From positions 1-64,000 of the forward strand of contig QZKB01000067.1 in NCBI GenBank assembly GCA_003599415.1: a stretch of 64,000 bases of DNA, given 5' to 3'. Origin of the DNA: Ignavibacteriales bacterium. Its GTDB lineage: Bacteria > Bacteroidota > Ignavibacteria > Ignavibacteriales > SURF-24. Numbering within the stretch: the first letter of the stretch is position 1; each line of letters opens with the position of its first letter. This document shows, one piece after another, positions 59,042 through 64,000 of the stretch. The notes under the pieces were generated by a model that saw only the letters and a list, made by a program, of their open reading frames with translations, was not told where the DNA came from and searched no databases. Made by a program: the position numbers and the translations under genes.

Positions 59042-59223
59042 AATTCCTCCTCAAATGAGATTTTATTCACAATGAAAGAAAAAAATAAAATTATAGAACT
59101 AAAGTAGAATTTTTCTTTAATTTAATTATACTACAAGTTGACATATAAATTCAATACTTGTATATTCGCAACAAAAATTGCCAATCATTACAAATATTTT
59201 ATAAAATATCTGAGAGGCTCTTG

Positions 59224-62088
59224 ATGAGAGTTAAATTGTTACCTTTCTATTTTTTTCTAATAGTTCTTTCTTTAAAATTATTTGCAGGTACTACTGGTAA
59301 AATATCTGGAATAGTTACAGATAAAGAAACCGGTGAAGGAATACCTTTGGCAAATGTTTATATTGAAGGCACTACTTTAGGAGCAGCGGCTGATGTTGAT
59401 GGTAATTATACTATTCTTAACGTGCCGCCTGGAGTGTACACTGTAACAGCATCTGTAATAGGATATCAGAAACTAAGCGTTACTGATGTTAGAGTTAATG
59501 TTGATTTTACAACAAGACTTAATTTTCAGTTAAGCTCAGGTTCAATTGATTTACCTGCTGTTCTTGTTCAGGGTGAAAGAAATCCCTTGATAAGACAGGA
59601 TCTGACTAATCCTACTGTCGCAATAACTACGGAAACAATACAGGAATTACCGGTAGATCAGCTTTCTGATGTAATCAAATTACAGGCAGGCGTTGTAGTT
59701 GGAAATGATGGTGACCTGCATATCCGTGGTGGTTATGGGAACGAAATAGCTTATACACTTAACGGTATTACTTTAAATGATCCGTACGGCAACAGGAGTT
59801 CTTTAGGATTGGCTACAAATGCTGTTCAGGAAGTATCTGTCTCAAGCGGAACGTTTAGTGCAGAATATGGTAACGCCTTAAGCGGCGTTGTTAATTATGT
59901 TACAAAGGAAGGCGGAAATAATTATACTTTCAGCGTCAGAAGCTATGTGGGAGATTATCTTACCTCCCGTGATGATTTATTTGATAACATCGATGAAATT
60001 GATCCTTTGAACAGAGGCAGAATTGAAGCTACGATCGGTGGCGCTGTTCCGTTACTTCCAAAAGTTAATTTCTATGTGTCTGGTGTCTATGAAAATTTTA
60101 AAGGATCACTCTACGGTAAGAAATTATACAATACAACAGATTCGTATTTAACTCCTGAGTCTTTCAAATCAACTGATCCCCGGTTAGCACTTTACTCGGC
60201 AAACTTAAGGAATTCATCTGGAATGTATTTCTTTAATCCATACGATACTTTAAATACTACCGGTTTACCGACAGGTGACGGAAGTACAGTAGCAATGAAC
60301 TGGTCCAAGAGCATGAACATCCAGGGAAATATAAGTTACAGACCATTTGAGCTTTTAAAAATAAAATATGAGGCAGTCTTTAATAAAAGTGAATCAAAGG
60401 GATATAGCTTTTCATTTAAATATAATCCCGATGGTGTTGGAACAAACTATAGTAACGGATTTATTCAATCGATAGATATAACACATACATTAAGTGATAA
60501 AGTATTCTATACGTTGAAAGCTTCATATGGTTATAACGAGAATAAATATTATCTGTTTGAAGATATTAATGATCCCGGTTATCTGCCTTCACTATATTTA
60601 AGAACAATTACTAACACAACCTTTTATGCAGGCGGTACAGACAATACAAGAACCTATCGGAAAACAACAACAAGCGGTGTAAAAGGTGATCTTGTTGCCC
60701 AGGTATTTGGCAATCACGAAATTAAAACCGGATTTGAATTCAGGTATCATGATCTTCAGTATGAAGGCTACGATGTTGAAGTTGGCATTCTGAATAACGA
60801 CGGCTCTTTTGACGCCAATATTACGAATGATGATTTATTGTACGGAAATGTTACGCTTGCAAGACGTATACCTACGAGCCCATCGCTGTATACTTCTTAC
60901 AGGTATTATCCTTCAGAATTTACTTACTATGTTCTCGATAAGATTGAATTGGCATCTTCACTTGTATTGAATTTTGGATTACGTTATGAATGGTTCAATC
61001 CGAACGCACAATATAATCCTTTCCTATCGGCGGATTTGAAATCACTTAAAGCCGGCAGCATTTCAACGAGTAATGAAAAAGCCTCAATCAAACAAAATAT
61101 ATCACCAAGGTTGAGTGTTTCCTATCCAATAACTGACAGAGGTGTAATCAGATTTTCATACGGACATTTTTATCAGAACGGTTCATTAGGTACGCTTTAC
61201 AGAAACCCGAATTTCTATGTAGCGAACGTTGGCTCTACTCCAACTTTCGGAAATGCAAATGTTGAACCTCAGAAATCAGTCCAGTATGAGCTTGGTTTGC
61301 AGCAGCAGTTAACTGAAGATTTGAAATTTGATCTTACCGGCTTTTATAAGGATGTAACTAATTACATTTATACACAAACAGTTTATACAACAGAAGGTAG
61401 GCAGTATTACAGCCTTACAAATTTAGCTTATGCAAATACAAGAGGAATAACGTTATCATTCATTAAAAGAAGATCACCCGGAAGTTTGTTCTATGCAAGC
61501 CTGGATTACACGTTTTCACTTGCAGAAGGAAACAGAACATATCCATCGGAAGAAATTTTCTTTAGTGAACAATCCGGTAAACAGACGGAGACTTATTTAG
61601 TCGCTCTTGATTTCGACAGGCGGCATGTTATTAATGCGACCGTCGGTCTTACTGACCCTGATAACTTTACAATTGGTTTAATCGGAAATATTCAAACTGG
61701 TTCTCCATACACACCTGAATTACCTTCTGAACTTTCTCCGATTTTATATTTGCAGAATTCTGCTTACCAGAAAATCCAATGGAACGTTGATCTTAAAATG
61801 GAAAAGTTCTTTAAGATTGGAAATTTAAGTTACTCTGTATTCCTGCAGGTTGAAAATCTTTTTGATGTAGAAAATGAATATGCTGTTTATGCAAGTTCAG
61901 GAAGAGCTTTATCAAACGTTGAGCAGGTTATTGATGCTATTGAATTCAATGATATTCGAAAAAGAATAAACAGAGGTGACCCAGGACTTTTCGGAATTGA
62001 TCAGGTTAATAATTATTACTCTCAAAGACCCGAGCGTGTTAGCCGGCCAAGAGAAGTAAGGCTTGGACTTTCAATTATTTTTAATTAA
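59224..62088 (+). CDS. TonB-dependent receptor with N-terminal carboxypeptidase-regulatory-like domain (internal ATG chosen)
   Basis: GKISGIVTDKETGEGIPLANVYIEGTTLGAAADVDGNYTILNVPPGVYTV; plug LPVDQLSDVIKLQAGVVVGNDGDLHIRGGYGNEIAYTLNGI; barrel to C-term. Confidence 0.92.
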   Translation: MRVKLLPFYFFLIVLSLKLFAGTTGKISGIVTDKETGEGIPLANVYIEGTTLGAAADVDGNYTILNVPPGVYTVTASVIGYQKLSVTDVRVNVDFTTRLNFQLSSGSIDLPAVLVQGERNPLIRQDLTNPTVAITTETIQELPVDQLSDVIKLQAGVVVGNDGDLHIRGGYGNEIAYTLNGITLNDPYGNRSSLGLATNAVQEVSVSSGTFSAEYGNALSGVVNYVTKEGGNNYTFSVRSYVGDYLTSRDDLFDNIDEIDPLNRGRIEATIGGAVPLLPKVNFYVSGVYENFKGSLYGKKLYNTTDSYLTPESFKSTDPRLALYSANLRNSSGMYFFNPYDTLNTTGLPTGDGSTVAMNWSKSMNIQGNISYRPFELLKIKYEAVFNKSESKGYSFSFKYNPDGVGTNYSNGFIQSIDITHTLSDKVFYTLKASYGYNENKYYLFEDINDPGYLPSLYLRTITNTTFYAGGTDNTRTYRKTTTSGVKGDLVAQVFGNHEIKTGFEFRYHDLQYEGYDVEVGILNNDGSFDANITNDDLLYGNVTLARRIPTSPSLYTSYRYYPSEFTYYVLDKIELASSLVLNFGLRYEWFNPNAQYNPFLSADLKSLKAGSISTSNEKASIKQNISPRLSVSYPITDRGVIRFSYGHFYQNGSLGTLYRNPNFYVANVGSTPTFGNANVEPQKSVQYELGLQQQLTEDLKFDLTGFYKDVTNYIYTQTVYTTEGRQYYSLTNLAYANTRGITLSFIKRRSPGSLFYASLDYTFSLAEGNRTYPSEEIFFSEQSGKQTETYLVALDFDRRHVINATVGLTDPDNFTIGLIGNIQTGSPYTPELPSELSPILYLQNSAYQKIQWNVDLKMEKFFKIGNLSYSVFLQVENLFDVENEYAVYASSGRALSNVEQVIDAIEFNDIRKRINRGDPGLFGIDQVNNYYSQRPERVSRPREVRLGLSIIFN

Positions 62089-62129
62089 TTGCAAGAAAAA
62101 ATTGTAATAAAGAATTAAGGAATTTTTAT

Positions 62130-64000
62130 ATGAAAAGAATTTTTACTCTTGTGCTTCTTCTTGTAATTATTGCCGGTTCGGCTTTACCTCAGGAAGTTGA
62201 CAAGTATGGTTATCCGATTTATAAAAAACTGAGCGAAGCGGATTTAACCAGGCTGCTGGGTGATCAATTCAATCCTCAGCTTAGAAAAACAAACGGAGAT
62301 TATAATCTTATTAAACAAATCATAGTAAGCGGAAATAAAATTACTACTGTAATTTATAATTATGGTTCAATCTGTAAACCAAATACTTTAGGAAATATCG
62401 CAGACCTCGTTTGGCAAAACCTAGGGTACGGTTTTGAATTTGGTCCCTTGGTTGCTGCAGAAGTTGTTGATGATTCCGGGAACACAGTTAATATTGTTGA
62501 TGATTCGTTTATATTAACCGGGCAGGGTGATTATTCACCTGATGGTACAATTAAATGGGGTTGGCTACCAAAAGCTGGCTATGTTGATCCTGCACAGGAT
62601 GAAATAGCAAGCCTTAATGCACCAGATGCAGATGGCGACGGCAAACCTGATTCCTGGCCGGAAAGATGGTATAATGCTGGTGCAGACAAATATATTTGGC
62701 CGGCATTTCTTGGTGATCAGGCTACTGCTCCAGATGAGGAAGTCTACTTTGTTGTTGATGATTACACCAACGCTGAATTTGATTACTTCCCGTTTATTAA
62801 TGATAACACTAAAAGAGGACTCGGGCTTGATATGGAAGTCCGTATACTTCAGTTTAATAATGCTCTTGCCGAAGATATAATGTTTCTTGTTTATAATGTT
62901 GTTAATAGAAGTGATAAAAATCTTGATAAAGTCTATTTTGGTATGCATGGTGATCCGCACGTAGGTGGTCCAGATAATTATTCTGATGACAGGGCTGGTT
63001 TTATTGATCCTGAAGGTAAATCACTTCAAAGTTCAATAGCTTTTCCTTTCAGAGCAAGAAACATGGTTTTCTCCTGGGATGATGATATGGAAGGAATGTA
63101 CTCAAGAACCTGCGGTTACTTTGGATGGAAATTTCTTGAATCACCTACCAATTCATCCAACAGCGAGGATGATGATGTTGATGGTTTAACTGATGAATCC
63201 CCATATAACAGTTCAGGACCTTACATTGATGGAATTACTACTCCATTAACGACCGGCATTACTAATTTAACTTGGTTCACTTCTGTCTACGGAGCACCAA
63301 AAGCTCGTTTTTCCGGTGATGAAGATGGTGATTGGGATCCGCTTAAAGATGATATTGGAATTGATGGTATTGCCCCTACTTCAGTTAATTATCCAGGACC
63401 GGATTATGGTGAAGCAGATGGTAAACCAAGCCAGGGATGGTTCAGTGATTTGAATGTAAATGAAAAATATGATACTGGTGAACCGTTAAGTGAAGAAAGA
63501 ATACCGGGTTACGTTTGGGCTGGTTCCGAACCGGGATTTGGTTACAGGGATATTTCTGAATCAGACCAGATCGGTTTAACAAGTTTTCATCCTGCAACAT
63601 ATACAAACTCACTTCCTAATGTACCTAAAAATGATCCATTGATGTGGGAATGGTTATCCTCCGATACAATTGATACAGGACAGGAATTATTAACAGCAGC
63701 AGGCGATAATATTTTCAATTTTGGTTCCGGCCCGTTAAAACTTGAGAAAGGTGAGAGCCAGAGATTTTCTATGGCAATCTTATTTGGCGATAACCTTGAT
63801 GACTTGATATTAAATGCGGAAACTTCAACACGTATATTGGAATCTGATTACAGATTTGCTAAACCACCTGAAAAACCTAAAGTTAAAGCTGTTGCCGGTA
63901 AAGATAGAGTTACTTTATACTGGGATAATACAAGCGAGCTTTCGTTTGATCCTTTCTTAAGAGCAAACGATTTTCAGGGGTATAAAATTTACAGAAGCCG
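62130..64000 (+). CDS. Large secreted protein, open at the window end; possibly FN3-containing surface protein
   Basis: ATG at 62130: MKRIFTLVLLLVIIAGSALPQEVDKYGYPIYKK..., no stop to 64000, so absent from the ORF track; ends with KPKVKAVAGKDRVTLYWDNTSELS..FQGYKIYRS (FN3-like). Confidence 0.8.
   Translation, partial: MKRIFTLVLLLVIIAGSALPQEVDKYGYPIYKKLSEADLTRLLGDQFNPQLRKTNGDYNLIKQIIVSGNKITTVIYNYGSICKPNTLGNIADLVWQNLGYGFEFGPLVAAEVVDDSGNTVNIVDDSFILTGQGDYSPDGTIKWGWLPKAGYVDPAQDEIASLNAPDADGDGKPDSWPERWYNAGADKYIWPAFLGDQATAPDEEVYFVVDDYTNAEFDYFPFINDNTKRGLGLDMEVRILQFNNALAEDIMFLVYNVVNRSDKNLDKVYFGMHGDPHVGGPDNYSDDRAGFIDPEGKSLQSSIAFPFRARNMVFSWDDDMEGMYSRTCGYFGWKFLESPTNSSNSEDDDVDGLTDESPYNSSGPYIDGITTPLTTGITNLTWFTSVYGAPKARFSGDEDGDWDPLKDDIGIDGIAPTSVNYPGPDYGEADGKPSQGWFSDLNVNEKYDTGEPLSEERIPGYVWAGSEPGFGYRDISESDQIGLTSFHPATYTNSLPNVPKNDPLMWEWLSSDTIDTGQELLTAAGDNIFNFGSGPLKLEKGESQRFSMAILFGDNLDDLILNAETSTRILESDYRFAKPPEKPKVKAVAGKDRVTLYWDNTSELSFDPFLRANDFQGYKIYRS

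Noticed and set aside
62565-62960. 131-aa minus-strand and 87-aa plus-strand ORFs at the window end
   Set aside because: Both lie inside the long open CDS starting at 62130, which has a signal peptide and is cut only by the window edge.

Overview
The window looks like a chromosomal segment from the Bacteroidota/Chlorobi/Ignavibacteria-type lineage. Evidence: AT-rich sequence, T9SS genes sprA and porX, a Por-type sorting tail, a fused CcoNO, and TonB receptors with CarboxypepD_reg-like domains. I recognise about 50 protein-coding genes. I saw no rRNA, tRNA, CRISPR or prophage. Main blocks: (1) a compact ~14.6 kb co-directional cluster (355-14955), preceded by the C-terminus of a probable GH9 glycosidase. 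It resembles a synthase-dependent exopolysaccharide system: PgaA/BcsC/PelB-like TPR plus barrel, PgaC-like GT2, NodB-like deacetylase-fold protein, SGNH hydrolase, small membrane protein, FN3 lipoprotein. Its putative regulators are unusual: a KaiC/RecA-like protein with a Walker A K-to-R change and a degenerate GGDEF-like C-terminus, and a soluble hybrid histidine kinase with a degraded ATPase domain. This is the best candidate for an undescribed system. (2) A lexA/ada/alkD-like DNA-repair neighbourhood. (3) rrf2-cydA-cydB, and a complete cbb3 oxidase cluster (ccoI-S-NO-Q-P-G-H-safE). (4) A RAYT (REP-associated Y1 transposase) with two copies of a perfect 28-bp palindrome, one inside its coding frame and one spanning its stop codon. 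(5) sprA-porX (T9SS), with sprA apparently lacking any standard start codon for its full N-terminus. (6) Housekeeping genes (tsaE, tsaD, mltG, chorismate mutase, glmM-like) and a TonB receptor followed by a CDS open at the window edge. All calls come from reading the sequence by eye; no searches were run.
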